IMG/VR virus record: IMGVR_UViG_3300042988_001121
Span: 114,210-178,209 of that record
Length of the DNA stretch: 64,000 nt
Reading direction: 5' to 3' (one strand)
DNA from: a virus
Every line of letters starts with the position of its first letter. Within the stretch, counting starts at the first letter, position 1. The notes below the pieces were generated by a model that was not told where the DNA came from, ran no database searches, and was given only the letters and a program-made list of their open reading frames with translations. A program made the translations under genes and the position numbers. Positions 1 through 6,316 of the stretch are shown in pieces.

Positions 1-343
1 AGCATTCAACTGTTACCAATGGGTTCGATGAATCAACTACCTTGCCTTCAGGAACAGCAAAAATAGTGACAGGAAGATAACCACCATAGACAGTAAGAAC
101 TTTCTCCCACATTGCGCGATTGAATGACAGTCCATGAGAAACAAGAATAGTCTCTGCCTCGTCAATGTCTTGTTTCGTAATAGGCTTCAGTAAGTTTTCT
201 TTAATCCATCCCTGTAACCCAAATGGCACAATCTGTTCGTTCTTTTTACGCGCCTGTACGTAAGAAGACATTGCATTGGTTCCCTCGGGATACATCGCGA
301 AGTGACTATTTTTATAACTGTCGGCATCAAGAATAATGTTCAT
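1..343 (-). CDS. nadV: Nicotinamide phosphoribosyltransferase, N-terminal part (cut by window edge)
   Basis: Only the first ~114 codons are present; the frame is open to the left edge. The start reads MNIILDADSYKNSHFAMYPE, followed by a segment with EGTNAMSSYVQAR, typical of the N-terminus of NAMPT/NadV enzymes (D-x-Y-K-x-S-H, then YPEGT). The family joins nicotinamide to PRPP to give NMN in the cytoplasm. It lies 16 bp downstream of the NMN adenylyltransferase/Nudix gene on the same strand, with GGAG before the ATG, so the two are almost surely co-transcribed and together convert nicotinamide to NAD+. The identification rests on the N-terminus only, since the catalytic core is outside the window. 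Confidence 0.88.
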   Translation of the reverse strand, partial: MNIILDADSYKNSHFAMYPEGTNAMSSYVQARKKNEQIVPFGLQGWIKENLLKPITKQDIDEAETILVSHGLSFNRAMWEKVLTVYGGYLPVTIFAVPEGKVVDSSNPLVTVEC

Positions 344-359
344 TTTTAACTCCTAAAAA

Positions 360-1352
360 TTACGCCATTGAAACGTATGCAGGAACTGGCGTGACGTTCA
401 GCATCATACTTAAAATGTGTTTGTGATCATCGAACAATGGATAGTTGTTGATTGCATCTTTTACTGATACCCAACGTGTCTCGGCAGCGTCATCACATCC
501 ATTTGCGCGAGGCAATGACCCATCTTTATCCAATTCAATTTTAAACATAACTACCAATGAATTGCGAGGGATACCAATCGATCGTTTCGGATTATCGAAC
601 ATTTTAGTTGAAACGACTGACCCACGAATAACTTTTTCAGGAACTCGGAGATTAGTTTCCTCGAATAGTTCGCGTACCGCACAATCAAAGAATGTCTCGT
701 TACGGTTCTTGAATCCTCCGGGAAGCGCCCATGTACCTGCACCGGGAGCAAATTTACGTTTAATCAGAAGAACATGACCTGCACACAGAACCAATGCATC
801 GGAGCAATTGAAATTCAATGTCTCGGGAAAAGGATAATCAGCAAAAAGTTCTTTTTCCTTCTGATAGAATTTCCAGTCGTCCATTACCGATGAAGGCATA
901 TTATGGTCATTACTCATGAACATGGCAGTTCGTATATCGGTCGCCGAGCGACCATTCATTTGCTGATGAAGACCCTGAAACTTATAACCGGGGAACCAGT
1001 TCAGGTAGTCATTACCTTCTTTCATGTGCCCAAGAATAACAACTTCATCGCCTTCTTGATTATATTCATCGATTGTACGCTGAACATCTGCGATCCACTG
1101 TGTATCCGAATAGAGATAATCATTCAATGGCGCGATTTCTACTTCAATGTCGATTGAATGTGCGAAGTTTCGTATAGTGTTCTTACGTTCCGAGTAAGTC
1201 CAAGGATTTTTGACAGTTCGGGCGCTATTAGCAGAACCGACCAGAATAAGGATGCGATCAACCAAGGTTGATACTTGTTGAATCATTTTCCGATGACCAT
1301 CGTGCAATGGCTGGAAACGACCGATAATAATACCAAGTTTTGCTTTTGACAT
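360..1352 (-). CDS. nadM: Bifunctional NMN adenylyltransferase / Nudix ADP-ribose pyrophosphatase
   Basis: 330 residues, two domains. Residues ~1-175 are a nucleotidyltransferase: the start has GRFQPLHDGH (HxGH ATP-binding motif) and residues ~134-145 have GRSATDIRTAM (the SxxxxR motif). Residues ~185-330 are a Nudix fold with GGFKNRNETFFDCAVREL followed by FEE, matching GX5EX7REUXEE. Enzymes of this architecture (the cyanobacterial slr0787/Francisella type) make NAD+ from NMN and ATP and hydrolyse ADP-ribose. With nadV directly downstream the pair rebuilds NAD+ from nicotinamide, and the Nudix half could remove ADP-ribose. Start chosen for its upstream GGAG. An extended -10 promoter lies ~30 bp upstream. 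Confidence 0.93.
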   Translation of the reverse strand: MSKAKLGIIIGRFQPLHDGHRKMIQQVSTLVDRILILVGSANSARTVKNPWTYSERKNTIRNFAHSIDIEVEIAPLNDYLYSDTQWIADVQRTIDEYNQEGDEVVILGHMKEGNDYLNWFPGYKFQGLHQQMNGRSATDIRTAMFMSNDHNMPSSVMDDWKFYQKEKELFADYPFPETLNFNCSDALVLCAGHVLLIKRKFAPGAGTWALPGGFKNRNETFFDCAVRELFEETNLRVPEKVIRGSVVSTKMFDNPKRSIGIPRNSLVVMFKIELDKDGSLPRANGCDDAAETRWVSVKDAINNYPLFDDHKHILSMMLNVTPVPAYVSMA

Positions 1353-1381
1353 TTTAACTCCTAATTTGTCTTGATTTATTT

Positions 1382-1392
1382 ATTGTATCACA
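1382..1392 (-). promoter_or_regulatory. Extended -10 promoter for nadM-nadV
   Basis: On the minus strand CTGTGATACAAT gives a TGn-TACAAT extended -10, the same element seen before a dozen other gene groups here. It sits ~30 bp upstream of the NMN adenylyltransferase start and overlaps the 3' end of the gene before it. Confidence 0.6.
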
Positions 1393-1933
1393 GAAACTGA
1401 TTCGGAATTTCACGAGAACCAAATTTTCCTGCCCATGATGCGATGTGTTGCTTTTCTTTTCGATAATAGTTCCAGTAAGACTCGACCGAACTGTTTTTCA
1501 CAACACAGTGCCCCGGCATTGCAGGAGTAGGTTCAGTAAATTTAGCCAGACTAATTTTAGTTGGTGCATTTTTCAGAACATCGTATAGTTCACGACACTT
1601 GTGAATTCTACCATAACGATAAGTGTATTCTTCATTCAGGGCAACGAAAAGTGAGTAAAGCCAATCGTAATTTTCTTTTGATTGTCTTACCCACACGGTG
1701 CTAGGATGATTAACATGAGTTGACTTGTAGACCCTAGAATTACGATGATCAAATAAAACCCATTGCTTTGTTCTTCGACCAGAATCACTCATGACAATTC
1801 TTTCCTCTCCATCAATGACACGATGGGCAGTGGAAAGTAATTGTGCGTACTCTGTGATCATTTTTATGCAATGCTTAGAAACGTGATACCGAGCCGCTTT
1901 GACTGGATCATTGTCAAGGTAGAAGATGTTCAT
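1388..1933 (-). CDS. Conserved phage protein of unknown function
   Basis: 181 residues from the ATG at 1933 (start MNIFYLDNDPVKAARYHVSK). A few codons further upstream the frame could begin at a TTG, but this N-terminus is the form I recall from many phage hypothetical proteins. It is His/Tyr/Trp-rich (KHCIKMITEYAQLLSTAHR near the start, WVLFDHRNSRVYKSTHVNHP in the middle), soluble, with no signal peptide. I do not know its function. The start lies inside the end of the gene upstream and the stop overlaps the promoter of the NAD+ genes. Confidence 0.75.
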   Translation of the reverse strand: MNIFYLDNDPVKAARYHVSKHCIKMITEYAQLLSTAHRVIDGEERIVMSDSGRRTKQWVLFDHRNSRVYKSTHVNHPSTVWVRQSKENYDWLYSLFVALNEEYTYRYGRIHKCRELYDVLKNAPTKISLAKFTEPTPAMPGHCVVKNSSVESYWNYYRKEKQHIASWAGKFGSREIPNQFL

Positions 1934-2153
1934 GATGCTGTTTTGCAACGGTTTTGTATTTCCGAATTGTTTCCACTAAATCAAATGCTGATTCTAACAA
2001 AGATTCTTTGATGTAGATTGTTGCTTGACCACCACGAACATCATCTGCCTCGTTAATTATTCGTTTGAGCAGGTGATATAGATTGTCGCGTTGATGCAGG
2101 ATGGTTTCGTAGTCAACCATGCCACTATCACGGGTATCAACATTTGAATTCAT
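1914..2153 (-). CDS. Hypothetical protein
   Basis: 79 residues starting MNSNVDTRDSGMVDYE. The longer open frame upstream is not needed: a good ribosome site (AGGAAAGG) sits seven bases before this ATG. The protein looks helical and acidic/basic mixed, with heptad-like spacing of Leu/Ile in its second half. The start lies two bases beyond the stop of the preceding gene and its end overlaps the next gene, so the three are translationally linked. Function unknown. Confidence 0.65.
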   Translation of the reverse strand: MNSNVDTRDSGMVDYETILHQRDNLYHLLKRIINEADDVRGGQATIYIKESLLESAFDLVETIRKYKTVAKQHHEHLLP

Positions 2154-2154
2154 G

Positions 2155-2355
2155 TTAAACCTTTCCTGCGTAGTCGGCACGCATGTACCAATCAGGTGCA
2201 ACATCTTGGTTGTTTCTTGAATTGTATTGCCGACAGAATTGCCGGGCAGATTCTTCGCTATCGAAGTATTTTACTTCGTCAACTTTCTGACCCCAACCAC
2301 GCTCTGACTCAATTATTTCTACTTTGTAGATGTTTCCGATTTTGATTTCTGCCAT
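2155..2355 (-). CDS. Hypothetical small protein
   Basis: 66 residues, MAEIKIGNIYKVEIIESERG at the start, with a likely beta-rich N-terminal half and a Phe/Tyr/Trp-rich C-terminal half. First gene behind an extended -10 promoter; CAGGAG precedes the ATG by seven bases. No recognised domain. It ends two bases from the start of the next gene. Confidence 0.7.
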   Translation of the reverse strand: MAEIKIGNIYKVEIIESERGWGQKVDEVKYFDSEESARQFCRQYNSRNNQDVAPDWYMRADYAGKV

Positions 2356-2380
2356 GATTAACTCCTGTTTTGTTGAATCA

Positions 2381-2408
2381 ATTATAACACAGGAAAAATT
2401 ACGTGTAG
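2381..2408 (-). promoter_or_regulatory. Promoter with CTACAC box and extended -10
   Basis: Minus strand: CTACAC (2403-2408), 16 bp spacer, then TGTTATAAT with the -10 TATAAT at 2381-2386. The 30 bp from here to the SD of the 2355 gene are identical to those of the promoter near 5580, so the whole promoter-leader is a repeated cassette. Confidence 0.7.
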
Positions 2409-2414
2409 ATTATT

Positions 2415-2606
2415 TTATTCAAACTTCTCACTTGGGTTGTATCTTCGCTTCATTCTCCAAAAAGTTCTCATCATGCAGCATGCAGGCGTTCTGTGCTGGC
2501 TTTGTGTGCCAATATGCAACCGTCCGTTATAAAACTTGCAAAATGGCTTTGGTTTTGGCAGCTTTTGCAGTAGATTGCTGGCGTATCGTTCATAAGCTGG
2601 CGTCAT
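2415..2606 (-). CDS. Hypothetical small Cys/His/Arg-rich protein
   Basis: 63 residues. It starts at an ATG overlapping the stop of the HTH gene (ATGA), which supports translation by coupling. The sequence has four Cys, two of them adjacent (PACCMM), two His, and a very basic C-terminal half (FWRMKRRYNPSEKFE), so a small metal- or nucleic-acid-binding protein is possible. No family recognised. Confidence 0.5.
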   Translation of the reverse strand: MTPAYERYASNLLQKLPKPKPFCKFYNGRLHIGTQSQHRTPACCMMRTFWRMKRRYNPSEKFE

Positions 2607-2860
2607 TTACTTTCCTTCAAAACCTCGTTGATTTCCTCGATACCTTTGTCGCCCATGCACTGAAAAAGGCACATTGCAGGGACTCCGTACTCAAAGCATT
2701 TGCTGGCTTGCGATAAGGTCAACCCTCTTTTGCCGTGTACAAATTCGCTGTAATGGCTCTGTGATATTCCAATGACCTTTGCCCATTGCCGCTGTGTAAG
2801 CATGTATTGGTCACGTCTGAATTCCACTGCGTCGATGATTGATGGTAGCCCCACATTCAT
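2603..2860 (-). CDS. XRE-type helix-turn-helix protein
   Basis: 85 residues. Residues ~15-65 form a Cro/CI-like HTH: LTQRQWAKVIGISQSHYSEF followed by VHGKRGLTLSQASKCFEYG, with the usual Gln-x-x-(Ala/Val) and Ser-x-x-Ser positions. Such proteins repress phage or chromosomal promoters or act as antitoxins. The gene overlaps both neighbours by 4 bp. The upstream 103-residue protein would be in the position of a toxin in a HigBA-like order, but it does not look like RelE/HigB, so a toxin-antitoxin reading is weak. Confidence 0.8.
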   Translation of the reverse strand: MNVGLPSIIDAVEFRRDQYMLTQRQWAKVIGISQSHYSEFVHGKRGLTLSQASKCFEYGVPAMCLFQCMGDKGIEEINEVLKESK

Positions 2861-3168
2861 CCTCCAGTCGCTTTTGCAATTACCACTGCTAGACCTTTAC
2901 CTTGAATGAGCCAAGTAAATTCTTCGATAGGTATCACTGCGTCTGTGCTGTTTGCCCACCTATCAAAGTCAGCACTCGGACAAGACACATCAACATCCCA
3001 TGTAGTCCCAAAATGAAACCGAAAAAGCCTGCTACCTTTTTTGGCGATGCAGCACCCTTTCCCATAAAAGTCTCTTGATACTTTAAATCCATGTCTTTTT
3101 AGGAATGTCTTAAACGCTGCTCGCTTTTTAAATTTAGGGTGAGAGAACGTCCACTTGATTCTTCTCAT
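2857..3168 (-). CDS. Hypothetical protein
   Basis: 103 residues from the ATG at 3168 (MRRIKWTFSHPKFKKRAAFK). The N-terminal half is very basic with several Phe, the C-terminal half is neutral and Trp-containing. Start and stop both overlap neighbours (TGATG with the gene before, ATGA with the HTH gene). It ends AKATGG, like the AKATGE ends of the two SHTP proteins nearby, which points to shuffled gene ends. No function assigned. Confidence 0.6.
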   Translation of the reverse strand: MRRIKWTFSHPKFKKRAAFKTFLKRHGFKVSRDFYGKGCCIAKKGSRLFRFHFGTTWDVDVSCPSADFDRWANSTDAVIPIEEFTWLIQGKGLAVVIAKATGG

Positions 3169-3461
3169 CAAGACTCTCCAGTCGCTTTTGCGATTGCTGC
3201 ACGAGCCATAAACGCAAAATGGTTTATTGTTGTGGTGCTGTACGTAACTGCACCATCAGTCGAAGACTGTTCGACATGAACGTAGTCAGAAAAAGATTTA
3301 AGCGCCTCCAGTAAATCAGGTGCTGCTGCAATTAGTCGTGCATTGGCTGGTGATGGGTCTGTCACAAAGTCGCAGATAAACTTCTCGTCTGCACCAAAAA
3401 GGTATCCGACCTCATACTCGCAATCAGGCACAAATTTCCAAGGTGCTGGTGTGTGGCTCAT
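3168..3461 (-). CDS. SHTP-family phage protein, copy 1
   Basis: 97 residues from MSHTPAPWKF, after GGAGAAATGAA. It contains NARLIAAAPDLLEALKSF and ends in AIAKATGES. This SHTPxPW...NARLIAAAPxLLEAL family is common in phages and prophages of proteobacteria; its function is unknown. A second copy lies at 4079-4486 and a dead remnant at 3606-3620. The start codon overlaps the stop of the small gene upstream. Confidence 0.7.
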   Translation of the reverse strand: MSHTPAPWKFVPDCEYEVGYLFGADEKFICDFVTDPSPANARLIAAAPDLLEALKSFSDYVHVEQSSTDGAVTYSTTTINHFAFMARAAIAKATGES

Positions 3462-3598
3462 TTCATTTCTCCACGTATCTTGTTGTAAATCTCGTCGGCA
3501 GTCGAGCCTCTTTCCTCGCAATGACTTATAAATTCAGTCCAATTTGCACCAAGAAAATCCAGTAGTACATTTATCTCAAATTCATCCAATTCAGTCAT
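3458..3598 (-). CDS. Small acidic hypothetical protein (46 aa)
   Basis: 46 residues, MTELDEFEINVLLDFLGANW at the start and KIRGEMK at the end. GGAG sits seven bases before the ATG, and the stop overlaps the start of the SHTP protein (ATGA). Acidic, probably helical, with DEFEINVLLDFL as a likely amphipathic segment. The size and two-sided coupling make it a likely real gene that automatic callers may miss. Confidence 0.6.
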   Translation of the reverse strand: MTELDEFEINVLLDFLGANWTEFISHCEERGSTADEIYNKIRGEMK

Positions 3599-3624
3599 TT
3601 CATTTCTCCGTCAGAATGTGTGGC
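3599..3624 (-). pseudogene. Remnant of a third SHTP-family start
   Basis: Between the two small genes the minus strand reads ATGAGCCACACA and then a stop after one more codon (MSHTF*). The bases before it match those before the intact SHTP gene at 4486, including the end of the CPMCG protein. The body of the gene is gone and the next module begins at once with GGAGAAATGAAATGA. This looks like a recombination or deletion scar. Confidence 0.55.
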
Positions 3625-3831
3625 TCATAATTCCACCCCGCACATAGGGCAGTATGTGGCGAAGACTTGCACTGCATTTGACCTTGCTTTTGGATGCACC
3701 TTGCACGTAGCCAGCAATATGCGCTCTTTGTCATCGCTACCTAGACTAATTGTGTCCATCAATCTAGTGTTATATGGTTTTAAAAGCTCATTGAGCTTTG
3801 CTACACAGTCGTGTTTTGTTTCTGCTGTCAT
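3625..3831 (-). CDS. Small CPMCG zinc-knuckle-like protein, copy 1
   Basis: 68 residues: MTAETKHDCVAKLNELLKPY at the start and FATYCPMCGVEL at the end. Its paralogue at 4483-4683 shares both ends almost exactly while the middle has diverged. CPMCG with the earlier Cys residues could bind zinc. Preceded by AGAGACATGAA, a degraded form of the local start module. Function unknown; the family occurs in phages and prophages of Gram-negative bacteria. Confidence 0.65.
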   Translation of the reverse strand: MTAETKHDCVAKLNELLKPYNTRLMDTISLGSDDKERILLATCKVHPKARSNAVQVFATYCPMCGVEL

Positions 3832-4082
3832 TTCATGTCTCTTTCAGACTCTTTGATAACGGCTTCCATTTGCACGAAGGCTCTCAAATACCCTTCAGCC
3901 TCAATCATTCCGGCTGAAAGACCTTGCTGCTTATAGTCATCATATAAAGCGCGAGCATTTTCAACGCCACTTAAAATGTCATGTTTAATCCACTCATAGG
4001 ACTCAATCGTTTTCTTTGCTTTTTCCAGCAAAGGAGGCTCTTTGTAATACGTGATGCCGTTAACTGTTATTGAGTTACTCAT
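3828..4082 (-). CDS. Hypothetical helical protein
   Basis: 84 residues, MSNSITVNGITYYKEPPLLE then a long charged helical region to the end (ESERDMK). Start overlaps the stop of the SHTP copy 2 gene and lies just after the GGAGAAATGA module; the end overlaps the next start. No recognised domain. Confidence 0.6.
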   Translation of the reverse strand: MSNSITVNGITYYKEPPLLEKAKKTIESYEWIKHDILSGVENARALYDDYKQQGLSAGMIEAEGYLRAFVQMEAVIKESERDMK

Positions 4083-4486
4083 TTCATTTCTCCAGTCGCT
4101 TTTGTGATTGCTGCGCGTAATGTTTTAATGGCGTCTAAATCTTGTTCGTCTGCTCCGAAAAACTCGCCATATGAGTTCAATCTAGATAGAGCAAGCATTG
4201 CCGCCTCTAGCAACTCAGGTGCTGCTGCAATTAAGCGTGCATTGGCAAGAGCTGTCTCTTTGTGCTTTTCTTCGTCATCATCGAAGTCATAGCAATCCGT
4301 ATCAATGTCGCATATATGTGCTGTATGTCCTTTGAGATGGCTTCGTGTGCATTCGCGCGGATTTCCGGCATAAACGCCATGCTGACTTTCATATAGCAGC
4401 TTATTGGTTATTTCATCTGATGAGAGAAGTTCTCGCTGCATCGCTAATTCCTTCCAGATATACCAAGGCCCAGGTGTGTGGCTCAT
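4079..4486 (-). CDS. SHTP-family phage protein, copy 2
   Basis: 135 residues from MSHTPGPWYIWKE, chosen over an in-frame upstream codon because copy 1 starts at the same motif. An acidic insert (DTDCYDFDDDEEKHKETA) precedes the family signature NARLIAAAPELLEAAMLAL, and it ends ITKATGEMK. It overlaps the CPMCG protein copy 2 at its start and the 84-residue protein at its end. Function unknown. Confidence 0.7.
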   Translation of the reverse strand: MSHTPGPWYIWKELAMQRELLSSDEITNKLLYESQHGVYAGNPRECTRSHLKGHTAHICDIDTDCYDFDDDEEKHKETALANARLIAAAPELLEAAMLALSRLNSYGEFFGADEQDLDAIKTLRAAITKATGEMK

Positions 4487-4683
4487 AATTTCACCCCGCA
4501 CATAGGGCAGTAAGTGGCGAAGAATATTACGGGCTTTTTCTTAATGGCTGAATCCGCTTTTTCCGTAGTAACCGCAATTCGATCTCTGCCATCCATAGTG
4601 ATGAAAGATGTCAATCGCGTGTTGTGCTTTTTAAGTAATTCATTGATGCGCTCTACGCAGTCGTGTTTTGTTTCTGCTGTCAT
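4483..4683 (-). CDS. Small CPMCG zinc-knuckle-like protein, copy 2
   Basis: 66 residues from MTAETKHDCVERINELLKKH to FFATYCPMCGVKL. The start follows AAGGAGAAATGAAATG. Paralogue of the protein at 3625-3831; the two share N- and C-termini and the DNA beyond the stop, including the start of a SHTP gene that is intact here and broken there. This shows the module was duplicated as a block. Confidence 0.65.
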   Translation of the reverse strand: MTAETKHDCVERINELLKKHNTRLTSFITMDGRDRIAVTTEKADSAIKKKPVIFFATYCPMCGVKL

Positions 4684-4883
4684 TTCATTTCTCCTTTGGG
4701 TACGCAAACCATCTTCAACCCTTTTGCCAATTTTTTGGCTTCAATTGACGCAAATTGGCATGCTTTGAGCGAGTCGAATTCCTGCGTAGTAATGGCGTAT
4801 GACCTGTATGTGCTTGGGTATGCTGCGGCGTCCGTCTGTCCTGCGGATACCGCCCAAGACATAATGAGAATCCATGCTGTCAT
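4680..4883 (-). CDS. Small protein with hydrophobic N-terminus
   Basis: 67 residues from MTAWILIMSWAVSAGQTDAA; AAGGAG precedes the ATG by eight bases. The first 15 residues are hydrophobic and end in small residues (AVSAG), so this may be a secreted or membrane-anchored peptide. The C-terminal part is basic (KKLAKGLKMVCVPKGEMK). It overlaps the CPMCG copy 2 start. No known family. Confidence 0.55.
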   Translation of the reverse strand: MTAWILIMSWAVSAGQTDAAAYPSTYRSYAITTQEFDSLKACQFASIEAKKLAKGLKMVCVPKGEMK

Positions 4884-4884
4884 T

Positions 4885-5049
4885 TCATTTCTCCTTATTA
4901 ATAGTTGATGGTGGCAGGCGCTGATCTCCTGCATGACCTTTTAGCCGTTTATGACCGCTTACAAAAAGGACGGTATTACGCAAGACAAGGTAGCTACTCC
5001 CTGCGTAGTCAAACTTTTGTCCCTGTGCATCAGCCTGCACATTCACCAT
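4885..5049 (-). CDS. Possible small hypothetical protein (54 aa)
   Basis: Open frame of 54 codons starting MVNVQADAQGQKFDYAGSSY, with VLRNTVLFVSGHKRLKGHAG later. Its TGA lies inside the SD module of the next gene, as for its neighbours. The ribosome site is poor and the start lies in one arm of a long inverted repeat, so the start is uncertain and the frame may be a remnant. Confidence 0.4.
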   Translation of the reverse strand: MVNVQADAQGQKFDYAGSSYLVLRNTVLFVSGHKRLKGHAGDQRLPPSTINKEK

Positions 5050-5140
5050 CAGGTGTGATGACTGCTTACTTTCTCCGCGTTTTTGTGTGATTCGAGTACG
5101 ACCACCGCATCACAGATTTCGACCAGTCATCACGCCTGAT
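5048..5140. repeat. 17-bp inverted repeat around 59 bp
   Basis: ATCAGGTGTGATGACTG at 5048-5064 pairs with CAGTCATCACGCCTGAT at 5124-5140 with a single mismatch. The arms flank 59 bp with no convincing gene. It could be a large RNA hairpin, an operator pair, or the ends of a small mobile fragment. Confidence 0.6.
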
Positions 5141-5143
5141 AGC

Positions 5144-5159
5144 CCTCGCCGGAGCGAGG
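5144..5159 (-). terminator. GC-rich hairpin after the 5169 gene
   Basis: CCTCGC and GCGAGG form a 6-bp GC-rich stem with a four-base loop just after the stop of the gene at 5169. There is no T-run, so it may be a weak terminator or an mRNA 3'-end stabiliser. Confidence 0.35.
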
Positions 5160-5168
5160 ACGTATTAC

Positions 5169-5555
5169 TTATTCCTGCTTAATCGGACACATGGCTTTGC
5201 CCCATGCAATGGCGTCTTCTTTGGTGAGGAAAAAAAGTCCGCGCTTCTGGTGTTGTTTGTCACAGCAGTCATCTATCCAATGGGTCATATCGTAGAAACT
5301 AGGTAAACCCGTTGATGGGTAGTAATATGTTTGAGCCATCTCTAGCTTCCCCATATAAGGCGCTGGCAATTCAAAGCCGTTGAAGGTGATGGTTTCTGGC
5401 TTGACTCGATAGTGTTCTTTTCTGTACATCACGTTAGATACCTGATATAGCACTGTGGGCCAGTCTTCATTTATCCAATCACCTTCGCCGTCTTGCCACT
5501 GAATCTGTTTTCCATCTGCAATAGCTTGCAGGATTTCTGCGTATTGGTGTTTCAT
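5169..5555 (-). CDS. Hypothetical phage protein
   Basis: 128 residues, MKHQYAEILQAIADGKQIQW at the start. It resembles phage proteins that open with an ILQAIADGKxIQxxxGxGxW motif, which I know only as hypotheticals. The C-terminal part has KRGLFFLTKEDAIAWGKAM. First gene behind the promoter at 5580-5608; CAGGAG lies before the ATG. No function known. Confidence 0.7.
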   Translation of the reverse strand: MKHQYAEILQAIADGKQIQWQDGEGDWINEDWPTVLYQVSNVMYRKEHYRVKPETITFNGFELPAPYMGKLEMAQTYYYPSTGLPSFYDMTHWIDDCCDKQHQKRGLFFLTKEDAIAWGKAMCPIKQE

Positions 5556-5579
5556 ACCATCTCCTGTTTTGTTGAATCA

Positions 5580-5608
5580 ATTATAACACAAGTAAAGGTT
5601 ATGTGTAG
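5580..5608 (-). promoter_or_regulatory. Promoter with CTACAC box and extended -10
   Basis: CTACAC at 5603-5608, 17 bp spacer, TGT-TATAAT with -10 at 5580-5585. The best-formed member of the promoter family in this window; drives the gene starting at 5555. Confidence 0.75.
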
Positions 5609-5669
5609 ATTATTTTACGACAAATCTTCTAAAGTAAATTTCTTGTCGTTCACAAATTTCCTTCACGGT

Positions 5670-6251
5670 TCACTTATCGATGCCGAGTGCAATCAATTCT
5701 TCTTTTGTCAACTTTGCTTTAGCAGAAGCGATGAGAGATGTACGATCCGCTTCTTCGATGGCTGCTTTAAGAATGTGAACAATCTTTTTAAGGTCAACAT
5801 CATGAATAGTCGCCTTCTTTTCCTCAACTTCCTTCATCAATTCTTTACAGTAATCATAATTACATTCGTTTGAAGGAACATCAACTACTTTCTTTCTTTT
5901 CTTCGAGGCTTTCTTTATTTCAGTCACAATTTCCACCAAGGGGTGCATAGAGACTTCAAAATTTTCAAAATCGGAACTTGATGACGTTGAACTGTCATAA
6001 GTGTAGTGGCAAGGTGTTCCTTGGTGATACTGATAATTGCCGCCTTTATATCCAGTAAATGTATCGATCAATGCACACTCAACGTGCTTAATGGATTCAT
6101 CGATAGTCACTTCATCAAAATTAAATGCGACTTCATAATAATACCCTCGGTGGCTGTGAGGGTTAACAGGCAGATCACTCACCCAACTTCCACCATAACC
6201 GGGAGCAGATTTGATGGTTTTGAGAATTCGAAGAACTTCACCTAATTTCAC
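5670..6251 (-). CDS. Hypothetical protein with lysine-rich and helical C-terminus
   Basis: 193 residues. The N-terminal ~110 residues are Tyr/Gly/His-rich (SAPGYGGSWVSDLPVNPHSH); then comes a basic stretch (KKASKKRKKVVDV, possible nucleic-acid contact) and a helical C-terminal region ending AKLTKEELIALGIDK. No family recognised. Single gene behind its own promoter. Confidence 0.65.
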   Translation of the reverse strand: MKLGEVLRILKTIKSAPGYGGSWVSDLPVNPHSHRGYYYEVAFNFDEVTIDESIKHVECALIDTFTGYKGGNYQYHQGTPCHYTYDSSTSSSSDFENFEVSMHPLVEIVTEIKKASKKRKKVVDVPSNECNYDYCKELMKEVEEKKATIHDVDLKKIVHILKAAIEEADRTSLIASAKAKLTKEELIALGIDK

Positions 6252-6275
6252 AACAACTCCTGTTTTGTTGAATCT

Positions 6276-6303
6276 ATTGTAACACAGACAAACTTATGTG
6301 TAG
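6276..6303 (-). promoter_or_regulatory. Promoter with CTACAC box and extended -10
   Basis: CTACAC at 6298-6303, 16 bp spacer, TGT-TACAAT with -10 at 6276-6281. The leader to the next SD (TTCAACAAAACAGGAG) is the same as at 2365 and 5565. Confidence 0.7.
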
Positions 6304-6316
6304 ATTATTCGGGTTC

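Noticed and set aside
445-777. Open frame on the plus strand opposite the NadM/Nudix gene
   Set aside because: It lies wholly antisense to a gene with clear motifs, has no ribosome site and no recognisable composition.
2330-2716. 128-codon plus-strand frame across the promoter and HTH region
   Set aside because: It covers a promoter, the 63-residue gene and the HTH gene, all better supported on the other strand; no start signals.
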